A stretch of 64,000 bases of DNA from UBA4427 sp045106235 (GCA_045106235.1 JBGCEJ010000003.1:310001-374000); one strand, 5' to 3'. Shown: positions 1 through 9,465, counted from the first letter of the stretch. Numbers and translations: made by a program. Notes: generated by a model not told the origin, from the sequence alone.

Positions 1-1470
1 CCGAGCAATCTTCCAAACGCCGTCGCGCCGTTCGAGGCGGTCGAGATAGCGGATGCCCATCACGCTGTCGGCGATGTCCGTTCCGTCTTCTGCGATCACG
101 TGATGGCAGATCGCGTAGGTTTCGCTGGTTGCGGAATCCCCGCCGATCTCGATCAGCGCTTGGCCGAGCTTATGCATCGTGGTTCGGAAGCGTGACCAGA
201 CCTCCTGCTCGACAAAGGAGAGGAAGCCCTCGAGGTCGCCCTTGTAGGCGCCGTGATCGTCGTACGCATCGGCATGATAGGTACTCCGAATCATTGCGCG
301 GTCGCGGCGATCGACGCCGCGGCAGTAGCGAACGAGGACTCCGTAGATCTCGGCGCGGTCGGCGACGAGGTCGACGGTGAGGTCTGTGGTGAGGCCGATT
401 GCGGGCGTGGTCGTCGGGTCAGAGTCATGCCCGGCTGGAGTCGAAGGTTCCGCGAGTACGGGATCGCTCCCGTCCCGAAGCCCGATCGCAAATCCCGAGA
501 CAGGCGCCTGGGACCCAGCCTCAACTGATCGCTCCCATTCGAAACTCATGCGGCGTTCGGCGATCTTCCAGCCGTCGCCCCGGTCCTCCAGGCGATCGAA
601 GTAGCGAACGCCCATGATCATGTCTGTCGGCACTTCCGCTTCAGCCAGCACGTGATGCGCGATGGCGTAGGTCTCGGCGTAGGCAACCTCTGCGCCGGGT
701 TCGCCGTCGACGACGATCAGCTGGTTGCCGAGTTTATGCATCGTGCAGGTGAACACGTCCATGACCGTCGGTTTGACCCAATCAACGAAGCCCTTCGCCG
801 TTCCCTGATAGCCACCGTGATCGTCGTAGGCGTCCATGTGATAGGTGCTGGCGACCAGGTCGGTATCGCATCGGTCTACGCCTCGCGCGTAGCGGGCGAG
901 AGTGTCGTGGCAGGCTTGTTTGATGGCGAGGACGCGGGCGCTGTCCGGGCGACCGACGCGGACGGGTTGGGCGAAGGCGGGGTCGTCAGCAGACTGCAAA
1001 CCACGGAAATAGGTTTCGGGGAGCGGCATGCCTATGCCTTCGTCGGCTCTGGACCAGTCCCAGGTACAGACGCGATGTGCCACGCGCCATTCGCCTTCAC
1101 GCCGTTCGAAAACGTCGACATAACGAAGGCCATACACCAGGTCGTGTCCAACGCCGTTCTCGTCGTGCCGGATATGATGGGCCTCGGCGTAGGACTCGGC
1201 GACGGCGCGGTCGGGATTCGAAGCGTCGAGATCGATCGCGATATGGCCTGCGAAATGCTGCGTCTTTTCGAAGAAAGCCCACACGGAACTGGGGAGGCCT
1301 TCGATGAATCCTTTGATCGGGCCCTTGTAGTAGCCGTGATCGTCGTAGGCGTCGGGGTGATAGGTACTCTCGACGAGGGCGGCGTCTTGGCGGTCTATGC
1401 CGCGCCAATAGCGAGCGAGGGTGTCGCGGATGGCCCATTCGTCGGCGAGGCGTGCGAGGCGGTCTGTCAT
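1..1470 (-). CDS. Protein with at least three tandem SnoaL-like (NTF2-fold) domains, C-terminus cut by window start
   Basis: The minus strand stays open from the ATG at 1470 to base 1, giving 490 codons with no stop, so the gene continues outside the window. The translation holds three repeats of one domain. Each begins with a helix of the type IRDTLARYWRGIDRQD, followed by STYHxDAYDDHGxYKG, a Thr/His-rich strand (TMHKLG or TQHFAG) and a conserved end (GxRYxDxLERRDGxWKIA). The repeats start near residues 12, 183 and 375. The pattern matches the SnoaL-like polyketide cyclase/dehydratase fold (SnoaL_4 type), which is normally a single domain of about 130-150 residues. Family members include dehydratases and steroid or lipid ring enzymes; the substrate here is unknown. 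There is no signal peptide, so it is cytoplasmic. The triple fusion is unusual, and a fourth copy beyond the window cannot be excluded. Confidence 0.85.
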   Translation of the reverse strand, partial: MTDRLARLADEWAIRDTLARYWRGIDRQDAALVESTYHPDAYDDHGYYKGPIKGFIEGLPSSVWAFFEKTQHFAGHIAIDLDASNPDRAVAESYAEAHHIRHDENGVGHDLVYGLRYVDVFERREGEWRVAHRVCTWDWSRADEGIGMPLPETYFRGLQSADDPAFAQPVRVGRPDSARVLAIKQACHDTLARYARGVDRCDTDLVASTYHMDAYDDHGGYQGTAKGFVDWVKPTVMDVFTCTMHKLGNQLIVVDGEPGAEVAYAETYAIAHHVLAEAEVPTDMIMGVRYFDRLEDRGDGWKIAERRMSFEWERSVEAGSQAPVSGFAIGLRDGSDPVLAEPSTPAGHDSDPTTTPAIGLTTDLTVDLVADRAEIYGVLVRYCRGVDRRDRAMIRSTYHADAYDDHGAYKGDLEGFLSFVEQEVWSRFRTTMHKLGQALIEIGGDSATSETYAICHHVIAEDGTDIADSVMGIRYLDRLERRDGVWKIAR

Positions 1471-1971
1471 CGGATGCTCCCTGGGGCGGTCTGCCTGAAA
1501 GGAAGGGTAGGGCACACCGAGGGAGGCTTCTCCCATTCCAGGCGCGAGCAGAGCGCGGAAGTAGAGGACACAACCAGGGAAGTCGAGCGCTGTCGTGGAT
1601 TCAATGGTTCGGCTAGGCGTTATTCGCGGCGAATCAGGACATCCTCGGAAATGTGACGTGGCTTACATCTACGGGGAGCGAACCCCAGGGGTGCCATTGT
1701 GGCTCATCAACGTCCGAATATCCCTGATTCCGGTAACCCTCGCCCAGTCCGCGTCGTAGTGATTTGACAAGGAAGCGAATTCCTGACCGGTAGGTCTATC
1801 GATGTGCACAAGTCGGCGCCAAACAGAAGTTCTTGCCGTTAGTGTTCAAGGAAATCAAGACTGCCTTCGGTCGTGTCGGTCAACCCAGAGGATTCCGGAT
1901 GCCGGTCCAGTCAATGATTAGAGCGGAGCTCGGCTTTTAAGTCTGAGTTGATGCGCATAGAGGGATGAGGG
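1471..1971. other. Intergenic region between divergent genes
   Basis: About 500 bases separate the SnoaL-repeat gene (minus) from the GH49-like gene (plus), and no credible ORF is present. A TTGACA hexamer lies at 1764-1769, followed directly by an AGGAA-N5-TTCCT inverted repeat (1770-1784). These could belong to a promoter/operator, but no good -10 box stands at the right spacing. The plus-strand open frame that crosses 652-1656 is the antisense shadow of the SnoaL gene. Confidence 0.4.
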
Positions 1972-4900
1972 ATGAAACGAACGGGTTGGTCTTTGTTGGG
2001 AGTTGTCGTTGCCTTGCTTTTTTTTGCTCTTGAAGCCGGCGCGCAAGGCCTCGTGGTGAACGTGGATATCGGGCCGAACGGGGATGCGCCTTACGTTGGG
2101 CAAGGCGCGCTCTCTGATTCGGGAATCTTCTGGAACGCGACCGGCGGGAGCGGGACGGAGGTTCTGAGAGACTCGCTGGATACGGTGGACACACCCATCC
2201 GGGTCGCGGTCAGCGGCGGATTCAATTTCCGCGATGACACGGGAGTCCCTAATGCCTTACTGCAGGACTACAGCGTGGTTTCGGTCTTCAATAACACGGT
2301 CTACGAAGGCAACTTCACGATTTCGGGGCTGCAGCCGGATACGTCTTACCTCCTTTATGTTTACAGTGCTGGCAACGGCGATGGGCAAGCGGGGGTGATT
2401 GAAATCGAGACGAATGGGGCGCTCGGGGCCACCAGTGGAAGACGCCCCGCCTCCTTCGCTGGAGATCAAAGCGACTTCGTTGAAGGTCGAAACTATGTCG
2501 TCGTGGAAGTCCGAACCGATAGCTCGCCTGCACCGACGATCGTGGGGAACTTTCGTCCCTTCGCGAATGACGCGGGCATCAACGGCTTTCAGATTCAGGA
2601 GCTGGCGGGGCCTCTTGCGGCCCGTGTCCAGGGAATCGAGGGCTCGGAGAGCCCGACTGTGCACTCTGCGGGCGACGTCGTTCGCGTTGAGGCGGACTTC
2701 AGCAAGGTCGTCACGCTCGATCAGGTCGGCGGAAGCAAGGTTCAGATCGACTTCGACGGCACGCTCGTCGATGCCGTCCACGTCGGACCGACGACGGGAA
2801 CGGCTCTGGGTTTCGAAGCGACTGCTCCCGCTGGTGTCACGACCCTGGAAGCGCGGGTTCTGACGGATAGCCTGGAATTGCTTGGAGGCGCTTCGCTGAC
2901 GAGCGATGGGCTTCCTGTAGAACTCGACCACGCCGAATTCGCGCTTACGAATGACCAGGTTTCATCCCAGGGGCTGGCGGTCTACTCGAATCAGATCCCT
3001 GACCCGGAAAGCGGGCCGGGCGCAACTCTCGACCCGTCGCCGTACTACAGCATTCGCGTGCGCGAGACGGCGAGCAGCACGTGGCAGAGCCCATTCGCTT
3101 GGGTGAGCCAGTCGCGGGACGATGATGACGTCGCGGTCGCGGCCGTGGATGGTTCCTATAAAGATCTGATCGGAGGTTGGAGTCATACCTACGCCAATTT
3201 CGAGATGGCGAATAACGTCGAAATTGAAGTGGAGATCACACGACTGAATCCGACGGGTCCGAATGCAGGCACGCAGTTGGATATCGAGCGGGCCGTCGCG
3301 CATCCGCGCCGAAAGGTGAAGTCTTGGCGCGTCGAAAACGGCCGGGCGTATGTCGTGATCGACAAGCCGGTCCTGCTGTCCGTAGATATCGATGGCGAGT
3401 TCGATGACAATGGGGCGACCTTGGGCGATGTCAACGAAAACGCGAGCCATGCGGTTTCGGTTTTCGCCAATCCCTTCATCTTGGATAAACCGGATCCGGC
3501 GGATCCGAACGTTCGAATCGTTCAGCCGGGAGAGCGGCCGCCCTACGACGGCACCTGGACGACGCTTTCGTTTCTTCCCGGCGTGCACCAGCTTTTCGAC
3601 GCGCCCTGGGCGGATGGCGATGCCTTCGATCTGGAAAGCGGCAAGAGTTACTACATTCCCGGCGACGCGATCGTTCACGGAAATATGACGAATGAGCAGA
3701 ACGACCCTGAGGGCGGCCGGAATATCCGAATCTACGGGCATGGGACGCTCTCGGGTGAGAAGGTCCTGCATCACGATGAACTCGGCATCATCAATCCCTT
3801 CAACACCTATCATGCCAATAAGCCGATTTACGTGACGGGGGATGCGCGGGGCTCTCGAATCGAGGGCGTCACGATTACGGATTCCGCCAACCACAGCATC
3901 GCGCTCATCGGTAAATGGAACGTGGATGTTGCAGACCACAACTTTGTCCGCTGGACGAAGGTCTTTACGTGGCGTGCGAACGGTGATGGAATTTCGCCTA
4001 ACGGCAGTGGGTACCTGGAGGACTCTTTTCTTCGCACCCAGGACGATGGCACTTATGTCGGGGCTTTGGGGATTCGCCGGAACGTATACTGGTCTGACGT
4101 GAACGGCATGGCACTCCGCTGCAGCAACATGCTCAATGACAATCCTGCGCCGTACATGATTTTCGGCGACCTGCTGGTCGAGGATATCGATGTGCTCTAC
4201 GCCCGGGAGTTCTTCAGTCAGTTTCAGACCCCCGAACAGCAAAGGGGGGCCTCGGTCATCGGTCTGTGGGAGCCTGCAGTCGCATCTCCCTTCAACGACG
4301 GATCGCATATCGTCTTTCGCGATATCCATGTCCACGATCTTTTCCCGACGCGGATGCTCTTTGGTTGGGATATGGGTTCGGGGACAACAGAGCTCGTCGA
4401 CCGAGTTCCCGTCTCCGACGTTCGCATCGAAAACGTGCGTGCAGCGGCGCGAAACCTGCGCGGCGACCTGGACCCCTTTGTGGGGATTGCCGAGGCCACG
4501 ATCTCGGATCTGATCTTGGACGACGTGATTGTTGGCGGGAAGCATTACGAAGATGAACTCACGGATCTCGAAACGAATGCATTCGCAACCGGCTTTGACT
4601 TTCAGGGGACCGTCGCGGAGACCATGACCTTTCAGAACAGCTCGGGTCTTGGAAAGTGGTACATCAAAGACGATTGGGACTCCGGAGTAGAACCGGCGAA
4701 CAATGATCTGGTGAATCACACTGCCTTTGCTGGAGAACTGATCGTCGATGCGCCTGTCTACGCTGGCACCTTGAACGTCTCTCATCCCGCGACGGCCGTT
4801 GTTTCGATTGAAAACGGCGGGCAACTGGAGGTCTCGGATCAAATTACCGTGGGTGCGGGAACGGGAGAGATTCAGCTGCTCGATGGCGGACTGACTCTGT

Positions 4901-5238
4901 TGAACGATCAGGCGAGCGGTCTCTCTGTCGGAGCGGGCGGGATCCACTTCGAAAAGGGGACACTCGAATGGGCCGGCGACCATGTTGCTGATCTGCAGAG
5001 CCTGGTGCTGTCGGGTGGCGTGACTTTCAGCAATGGCCTGTCGGAGTCGCCTTTCGGCACAGGCGTCTTGATCGGACAGGTCGGAGGGACGGAGCTCTTC
5101 GCGTCCTTTGATTCACCGACGCCTGGGGCGACAACGGCTTGGGCCGTGCCTGAACCGAGTGCGATGCTGGGATTGGCCTCTGGCGTGCTGGCTCTTCTCG
5201 GGGCGGCACGCCGGCGGAGGGGGCTTGCGCCGAACTGA
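1972..5238 (+). CDS. Secreted GH49-like polysaccharide hydrolase with PEP-CTERM tail
   Basis: 1088 aa. A signal peptide (about 1-24, ending EAGAQ) leads into a beta-sandwich module (about 25-225, starting VVNVDIG) and an Ig-like stretch. A right-handed parallel beta-helix follows (about 520-880), then a C-terminal PEP-CTERM signal (AVPEPS, hydrophobic helix, ARRRR). In the helix, NGDGISPNG and TQDDGTY place Asp672, Asp691 and Asp692 at spacings of 19 and 1. As I recall it, this is the spacing of the catalytic Asp trio of family GH49 dextranases (Asp376/395/396 in Penicillium dextranase). The predicted role is hydrolysis of dextran, pullulan or a similar alpha-glucan outside the cell, with the protein first held in the envelope by exosortase processing. 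GAGG-type bases precede the ATG. The exact substrate is not readable from sequence; GH28-like chemistry is the alternative. Confidence 0.85.
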   Translation: MKRTGWSLLGVVVALLFFALEAGAQGLVVNVDIGPNGDAPYVGQGALSDSGIFWNATGGSGTEVLRDSLDTVDTPIRVAVSGGFNFRDDTGVPNALLQDYSVVSVFNNTVYEGNFTISGLQPDTSYLLYVYSAGNGDGQAGVIEIETNGALGATSGRRPASFAGDQSDFVEGRNYVVVEVRTDSSPAPTIVGNFRPFANDAGINGFQIQELAGPLAARVQGIEGSESPTVHSAGDVVRVEADFSKVVTLDQVGGSKVQIDFDGTLVDAVHVGPTTGTALGFEATAPAGVTTLEARVLTDSLELLGGASLTSDGLPVELDHAEFALTNDQVSSQGLAVYSNQIPDPESGPGATLDPSPYYSIRVRETASSTWQSPFAWVSQSRDDDDVAVAAVDGSYKDLIGGWSHTYANFEMANNVEIEVEITRLNPTGPNAGTQLDIERAVAHPRRKVKSWRVENGRAYVVIDKPVLLSVDIDGEFDDNGATLGDVNENASHAVSVFANPFILDKPDPADPNVRIVQPGERPPYDGTWTTLSFLPGVHQLFDAPWADGDAFDLESGKSYYIPGDAIVHGNMTNEQNDPEGGRNIRIYGHGTLSGEKVLHHDELGIINPFNTYHANKPIYVTGDARGSRIEGVTITDSANHSIALIGKWNVDVADHNFVRWTKVFTWRANGDGISPNGSGYLEDSFLRTQDDGTYVGALGIRRNVYWSDVNGMALRCSNMLNDNPAPYMIFGDLLVEDIDVLYAREFFSQFQTPEQQRGASVIGLWEPAVASPFNDGSHIVFRDIHVHDLFPTRMLFGWDMGSGTTELVDRVPVSDVRIENVRAAARNLRGDLDPFVGIAEATISDLILDDVIVGGKHYEDELTDLETNAFATGFDFQGTVAETMTFQNSSGLGKWYIKDDWDSGVEPANNDLVNHTAFAGELIVDAPVYAGTLNVSHPATAVVSIENGGQLEVSDQITVGAGTGEIQLLDGGLTLLNDQASGLSVGAGGIHFEKGTLEWAGDHVADLQSLVLSGGVTFSNGLSESPFGTGVLIGQVGGTELFASFDSPTPGATTAWAVPEPSAMLGLASGVLALLGAARRRRGLAPN

Positions 5239-5335
5239 TGCCTCCTCGGTCGCAAGTGCCGCCGCGGGCACCGTCTTGAACGGCCTCGACGGTTGTGAGA
5301 ATGTTTGCGGGACTTCGCTGACCTGTCCCTAGGTG

Positions 5336-5926
5336 TTAGGGGCGAAGATGCGGTTCCAGCATGGGCGCGAGCCAGCGTGTTAGGTACGCGCGTAACGCTT
5401 TGCCGTCGCGCTCCGGTCCGGGATCGTCGAGGAAGCTCTTGAGCAGTCGAAGCGAGAGCTCTGCGAGTTCATCGAGCTCGCCTTCTTCCCCTTGCCAATG
5501 GTCTCCGACATAAAGCCGTAGCTCTCTCCCGACGAACGCGTTCTGACCCAGGGAGTGGAGGGAGACGGGGTCCCGCATGCGGAAGAGTTCGCTGAGGTAG
5601 GGATCGTCCGGGATTTCCGAGATCGTAATCGCCATGACTTCGACGATTCTTTCGATCGGGTCGTCGATTCGCAGGATGCGCTCGCGCATTCGCTCGAGGT
5701 AGCCGCCGCTTGCGGTGACGGCGGCGGCGTTGAGGAGTTCCTCGGCGCTTCCGAAATAGCGGTAGACCGTGGGGCGGGTGACGCCCGCGGCTTCGGCGAC
5801 GTCGGAGAGGGTGACCTTGGAGAATCCGTGGCGCTCGATGCAATCCTGAGTGACTTGGAGCAGATGCAGGCGCGCATCCGCTTCCGAGCTCGGGCTCGCT
5901 CCTTTCCACGACTCTCTTCGACTCAT
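5336..5926 (-). CDS. TetR/AcrR-family transcriptional regulator
   Basis: 196 aa from the ATG at 5926, which has GAGG nine bases upstream. The frame can be extended to an ATG at 6025, but those 33 residues are Arg/Pro-rich and have no ribosome site. The N-terminal helix-turn-helix (about residues 20-65) carries the family signature FSKVTLSDVAEAAGVTRPT and VYRYF. The C-terminal helical region is a variable ligand-binding domain. The gene is divergent from the amidohydrolase at 6164, and the 7-bp inverted repeat at 6097-6122 lies between them. It is therefore probably a local repressor controlling itself and the 6164-9465 cluster. The ligand is unknown. Confidence 0.9.
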   Translation of the reverse strand: MSRRESWKGASPSSEADARLHLLQVTQDCIERHGFSKVTLSDVAEAAGVTRPTVYRYFGSAEELLNAAAVTASGGYLERMRERILRIDDPIERIVEVMAITISEIPDDPYLSELFRMRDPVSLHSLGQNAFVGRELRLYVGDHWQGEEGELDELAELSLRLLKSFLDDPGPERDGKALRAYLTRWLAPMLEPHLRP

Positions 5927-6096
5927 CTCGTTTTCCTCAGGCCTGATTGCGCGGGGCGGGCGGCATCGGTAGAGGCCCCTCGGGGACCGCGTCCGCCGCC
6001 CGGCGCGGGGAGGCCCGCGTCGCATTTAACCCCCTTATTCGACCGGGGACCAGCCCCGGCCCCGGTCATTTTGGGCGATCGGCGAAGTTGCCTTTG

Positions 6097-6122
6097 CTTT
6101 ACACTTTGCTTGGGTTGTAAAG
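6097..6122. promoter_or_regulatory. Inverted repeat, candidate TetR operator
   Basis: CTTTACA (6097-6103) and TGTAAAG (6116-6122) form a perfect 7-bp inverted repeat with a 12-base spacer. The half-site centres are 19 bases apart, so both arms lie on one face of the helix. The element is 42 bases before the amidohydrolase start and in the only intergenic region it shares with the TetR gene. The AT-rich arms stand out from GC-rich surroundings. The assignment to this TetR protein rests on position and symmetry. Confidence 0.6.
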
Positions 6123-6163
6123 TCGAATAGTCTTTCGGCTGGCAACCACAAGGGGCCCTCAAA

Positions 6164-7915
6164 ATGCATGACCTCAAGATCACCGGCGGAACGATCGTCG
6201 ACGGAACCGGCGAAGACCGATTCACGGGCGACATCGCCATCAGCGACGGCAAGGTTGTTGAGGTCGGCGAATCCGTCTCTGGTTCTGCGACCCGCACGAT
6301 CAAGGCCGACGGCCGCCTCGTGACGCCGGGCTTCGTGGATATCCACACGCATTACGATGGCCAGGTGACCTGGGACGAACTGCTTGAGCCCTCTTCGGTG
6401 CACGGCGTGACGTCGATGGTGATGGGGAACTGTGGTGTGGGTTTCGCGCCGGTCGTGCCCGGCAAGGAAGAGTGGCTGATCCAGTTGATGGAAGGGGTCG
6501 AGGATATTCCCGGCACTGCGCTCTCCGAAGGGATGACCTGGGGCTGGGAGACTTTTCCGGAATTCCTGGATGTGCTCGAGCAGCGCAAGACGAGCATCGA
6601 TTTTGGAACGCAGATTCCCCACGGCGCACTTCGGGCGTACGTGATGGGCGAGCGCGGCGCGCAGAACGAGCCGGCGAGCGCGGACGAGATCGCGCGAATG
6701 CGGGACATCGTCTTCGAAGCGGTTCAGGCCGGCGCGTTAGGCGTTTCGACCAGTCGCGTCCTCGGACATAAGGCGATGGACGGCGAGCCGGTTCCCGGAA
6801 CGTTCGCGGCGGAAGAAGAACTCTTCGCGTTAGGCCATGCTCTGCGTGACGCTGGGGCGGGGGTTTTCGAGCTCGCGCCTGCGGGGGCGGATGGCCAGGG
6901 GCTGGTCGATGCGCGCAAGGAAGTCGATTGGATGGGCCGTCTCTCTGCCGAAACCGGTCGTCCGATTACATTTGCCCTACTGCAGGTCAACGCCGAGCCA
7001 AACCTATGGCGAGATCTGATGGACGATTCGATCCGCGCGTGTGAGCAGGGCGCGAAGCTCTACCCGCAGGTCGCAGCACGGCAGGCCGGCGTGATGATCG
7101 GCCTTCAGACCCACTACGCTTTCGCGAAGCGACCGACCTACGTCGAACTCAAGGAGCGATGCCCCTCTTTCGAGGCGCTTGTCGCTGAGTTGCGCAAGCC
7201 TGAGGTGAAGGCGCGGATCCTCGCAGAGGAAGATCTTCCGCCGAATCCCGACGATATCTGGGACATCATGATTGGCGCGGTGCAGGGGATGCTGAATCAG
7301 ATCTATCGCCTCGGAAATCCGCCGAATTACGAGCCGGGTCCCGAAGCGACGATCGCCGCGATCGCCGAAGCGAACGGGGAGGAGGTCTTCTCGGCCGCCT
7401 ACGACATGTTCCTTGAGGACGATGGGCATGCGCTGTTCTTGATGGCAGCGTTCAATTATACGGACGGGGACCATGAGGTGATTCGGGAGCAGCTGATGCA
7501 TCCCTGGTCGGTTTCCGGACTCTCCGACGGGGGCGCGCATTGCGGGCTGATCTGTGACGGCTCGAACCCGACGTTTATGCTGACGCATTGGGCGCGAGAC
7601 CGTTCCCGAGGCGAGAGGCTGCCGCTCGAGTGGGTCATCAAGAAGCAGACTCTGGATACCGCGAGCCTGTACGGGCTCGGAGATCGGGGTGTGCTGCGGC
7701 CGGGGATGCGCGCGGACGTAAATATCATCGACCATGACGCTCTGACCCTCTACTCGCCGCGAATGGCGCATGACCTCCCGGCGGGTGGAAGGCGTCTTCT
7801 GCAATCTGCGGACGGCTACGATTTCACGATCGTGGGTGGCGCGGTGACGCGTGAGTCGGGGGCCGACACCGGCGCTCGACCGGGGCGTCTGATTCGCGGC
7901 GCGCGGTCGATTTAG
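6164..7915 (+). CDS. Amidohydrolase of the N-acyl-D-amino-acid deacylase type
   Basis: 583 aa, about the usual length for the D-aminoacylase/dihydroorotase-like branch of the amidohydrolase superfamily. The N-terminal strand reads ITGGTIVDGTGEDRFTGDI. The metal motif is DIHTHYDGQ (His61, His63). GNCGVGFAPV and a C-terminal SDGGAHCG / GLGDRGVLRPGMRADV segment follow, all typical of this branch. It should hydrolyse an amide or cyclic amide in the cytoplasm with bound zinc; the substrate is not evident. AAGGGG lies about 10 bases before the ATG. It leads a co-directional cluster with the PF10118-like protein and the carboxymuconolactone-decarboxylase-like protein, and is probably regulated by the divergent TetR protein. 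Confidence 0.85.
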   Translation: MHDLKITGGTIVDGTGEDRFTGDIAISDGKVVEVGESVSGSATRTIKADGRLVTPGFVDIHTHYDGQVTWDELLEPSSVHGVTSMVMGNCGVGFAPVVPGKEEWLIQLMEGVEDIPGTALSEGMTWGWETFPEFLDVLEQRKTSIDFGTQIPHGALRAYVMGERGAQNEPASADEIARMRDIVFEAVQAGALGVSTSRVLGHKAMDGEPVPGTFAAEEELFALGHALRDAGAGVFELAPAGADGQGLVDARKEVDWMGRLSAETGRPITFALLQVNAEPNLWRDLMDDSIRACEQGAKLYPQVAARQAGVMIGLQTHYAFAKRPTYVELKERCPSFEALVAELRKPEVKARILAEEDLPPNPDDIWDIMIGAVQGMLNQIYRLGNPPNYEPGPEATIAAIAEANGEEVFSAAYDMFLEDDGHALFLMAAFNYTDGDHEVIREQLMHPWSVSGLSDGGAHCGLICDGSNPTFMLTHWARDRSRGERLPLEWVIKKQTLDTASLYGLGDRGVLRPGMRADVNIIDHDALTLYSPRMAHDLPAGGRRLLQSADGYDFTIVGGAVTRESGADTGARPGRLIRGARSI

Positions 7916-7998
7916 AGGTTAGGGTTCAGCGGAGTTTGGCTGAGAAACGGTCTATGCATCGTTTCTAGAAGAATCGAATTGAGGAGTGTGGCTACACC

Positions 7999-8847
7999 AT
8001 GTCTAATCTAGAAGTACGCAGAATCCCGTTTGACTTCGAAGACGTTCCCTTCATGTGGAACCCCGAACAGCCTCGATTCTCGATGATGATGAATCAGCTC
8101 ACTTTCGTGACGATCGGATTCGAGCGCTATATCTGCAAAGCGATTCGGGCCGCCGAAACAGAGATCTCCGATCCTGAAGTGGCCACGGAAGCACGTCTGT
8201 TTCGAGAGCAGGAAGCCGTTCATGCGGTTGCGCATACGAAGCATGTGAAGGGGCTGGTTGCTCAGTACCCCGGGCTGCAGTCTTCTCTCGATAAGGTTGT
8301 GAAGTTCTATGATGATTTGTTCGAAGAACATCCGCTCGAATTTCACCTGGCCTATGTCGGCGGTACCGAGGCGATCTTTACGCCCTTCTTCAAGATGATT
8401 CTCGACAACCGAGCGACGCTCTTCGCCGGTGGTGACGAGCGCGTTTCTTCACTTTTCATGTGGCATTTCTGCGAAGAAGTCGAGCATCGCAGCTCCGCGA
8501 TCACGATCTACAACCACGTTGTTGGCAAGTACTGGTACCGGTTAACGAATACGCGCAAATTCCTGGGTCTCTCGGGCTCGCTCTTCGAGTTGATGGCGGA
8601 AGAATTCAAGAAGCACGTGCCGAATATTCCCGAGGCGGCCTTCGAAGGGAGTCCTTTCGACAGCGTCCCGCGGATAGACAAGTTGCGGTCCTCGATGGGA
8701 ATCCTGGGTGCGCAGGTGCCGTGGCATAAGCCCGTGAATCAGGCGGTCCCGGACTACTACGCAGAGTGGATGGCGCATTGGAATGCAGGCGAAGACGTGA
8801 CGCGTCTTTATGGTCAGCCCGCGCAGGAACTCAAGAAGGTTTCGTGA
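7999..8847 (+). CDS. Predicted metal-dependent hydrolase (PF10118-like, ferritin-type diiron)
   Basis: 282 aa. The conserved regions are VRRIPFDFEDVP, a helix with FERY (Glu42), the FREQEAVHAVAHTKH helix (Glu70, Glu72, His75, His79), YVGGTEAIF, and WHFCEEVEHR near residue 155. Repeated Glu and ExxH pairs on long helices fit the ferritin-like diiron fold of the PF10118 family, annotated as a metal-dependent hydrolase but not biochemically defined. It lies 83 bases after the amidohydrolase on the same strand. There is no signal peptide. Similar neighbourhoods of amidohydrolase, diiron protein and carboxymuconolactone decarboxylase suggest catabolism of a lipid or aromatic compound (inference). 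Confidence 0.85.
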   Translation: MSNLEVRRIPFDFEDVPFMWNPEQPRFSMMMNQLTFVTIGFERYICKAIRAAETEISDPEVATEARLFREQEAVHAVAHTKHVKGLVAQYPGLQSSLDKVVKFYDDLFEEHPLEFHLAYVGGTEAIFTPFFKMILDNRATLFAGGDERVSSLFMWHFCEEVEHRSSAITIYNHVVGKYWYRLTNTRKFLGLSGSLFELMAEEFKKHVPNIPEAAFEGSPFDSVPRIDKLRSSMGILGAQVPWHKPVNQAVPDYYAEWMAHWNAGEDVTRLYGQPAQELKKVS

Positions 8848-8892
8848 GTCGCGTGCTGTAGTGAACCCGCAGACGATGGATTCCCGAACCTG

Positions 8893-9465
8893 ATGAGACT
8901 TAATCGCCCCCGGATCGCCCCTGTGACGCGCGAGGAAGTGGGGCCGGAATTCGCGGATCGTCTGCCCAAGGGCCCGGGAAGCCATGTCGTGGCGACCCTC
9001 GCTCGCCATCTCGAGCTCGTCTCGAAATGGGCGCCGCTGGGCAACTACCTCCGAACCGAGAGCAGCCTCAGCGAGCGCGAGCGTGAGCTCGCTGTGCTGC
9101 GCGTCGCTTGGCTTAGCCAGGCGGAGTACCAGTGGGCGGAGCATGTTGGGCCGGCGCTTGCTGCCGGCCTTTCGCGCGAGGAGGTTGAGTGCGTCTCTCT
9201 GGGCTCCGAAGCGGAGGCGTGGTCGGAGAGCGACCGGGCAATTCTGCGGGCAACCGAAGAACTCCACTCAGACGCTTTCATTTCGGACGAGACGTGGCGT
9301 TCGCTCGAAGGCTTCACTGACGAACGCCGGCTGGACCTCATCTTTACGGTGGGGAACTACATGATGATCTCGATGGCGCTCAACTCGCTCGGCGTTCAGT
9401 TGGAAGAGGGCGTTTCCGGCTTTCCCACACCCGCCCCTCCGCGGGACAAAGACACTCGAGGCTAG
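8893..9465 (+). CDS. Carboxymuconolactone decarboxylase / AhpD-like protein
   Basis: 190 aa. The core ERELAVLRVAWLSQAEYQWAEHV with ALAAGLSREEVE is the carboxymuconolactone decarboxylase family helix pair. The CxxC or CxxxH redox site of true AhpD peroxidases is absent: AEYQWAEH stands there, as in the large CMD subgroup found in catabolic clusters. No peroxidase activity should therefore be assumed. The gene follows the PF10118-like gene by 45 bases and probably shares its transcript. The ribosome site before the ATG is weak. Confidence 0.85.
   Translation: MRLNRPRIAPVTREEVGPEFADRLPKGPGSHVVATLARHLELVSKWAPLGNYLRTESSLSERERELAVLRVAWLSQAEYQWAEHVGPALAAGLSREEVECVSLGSEAEAWSESDRAILRATEELHSDAFISDETWRSLEGFTDERRLDLIFTVGNYMMISMALNSLGVQLEEGVSGFPTPAPPRDKDTRG

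Noticed and set aside
652..1656. 334-aa open frame on the plus strand
   Set aside because: It is antisense to the SnoaL-repeat gene, whose translation shows three clear copies of a known domain; the plus-strand product has no recognisable domain or start signal.
2962..4983. 673-aa open frame on the minus strand
   Set aside because: Antisense shadow of the GH49-like gene; high GC keeps the opposite frame open. The sense product has signal, domain and tail.
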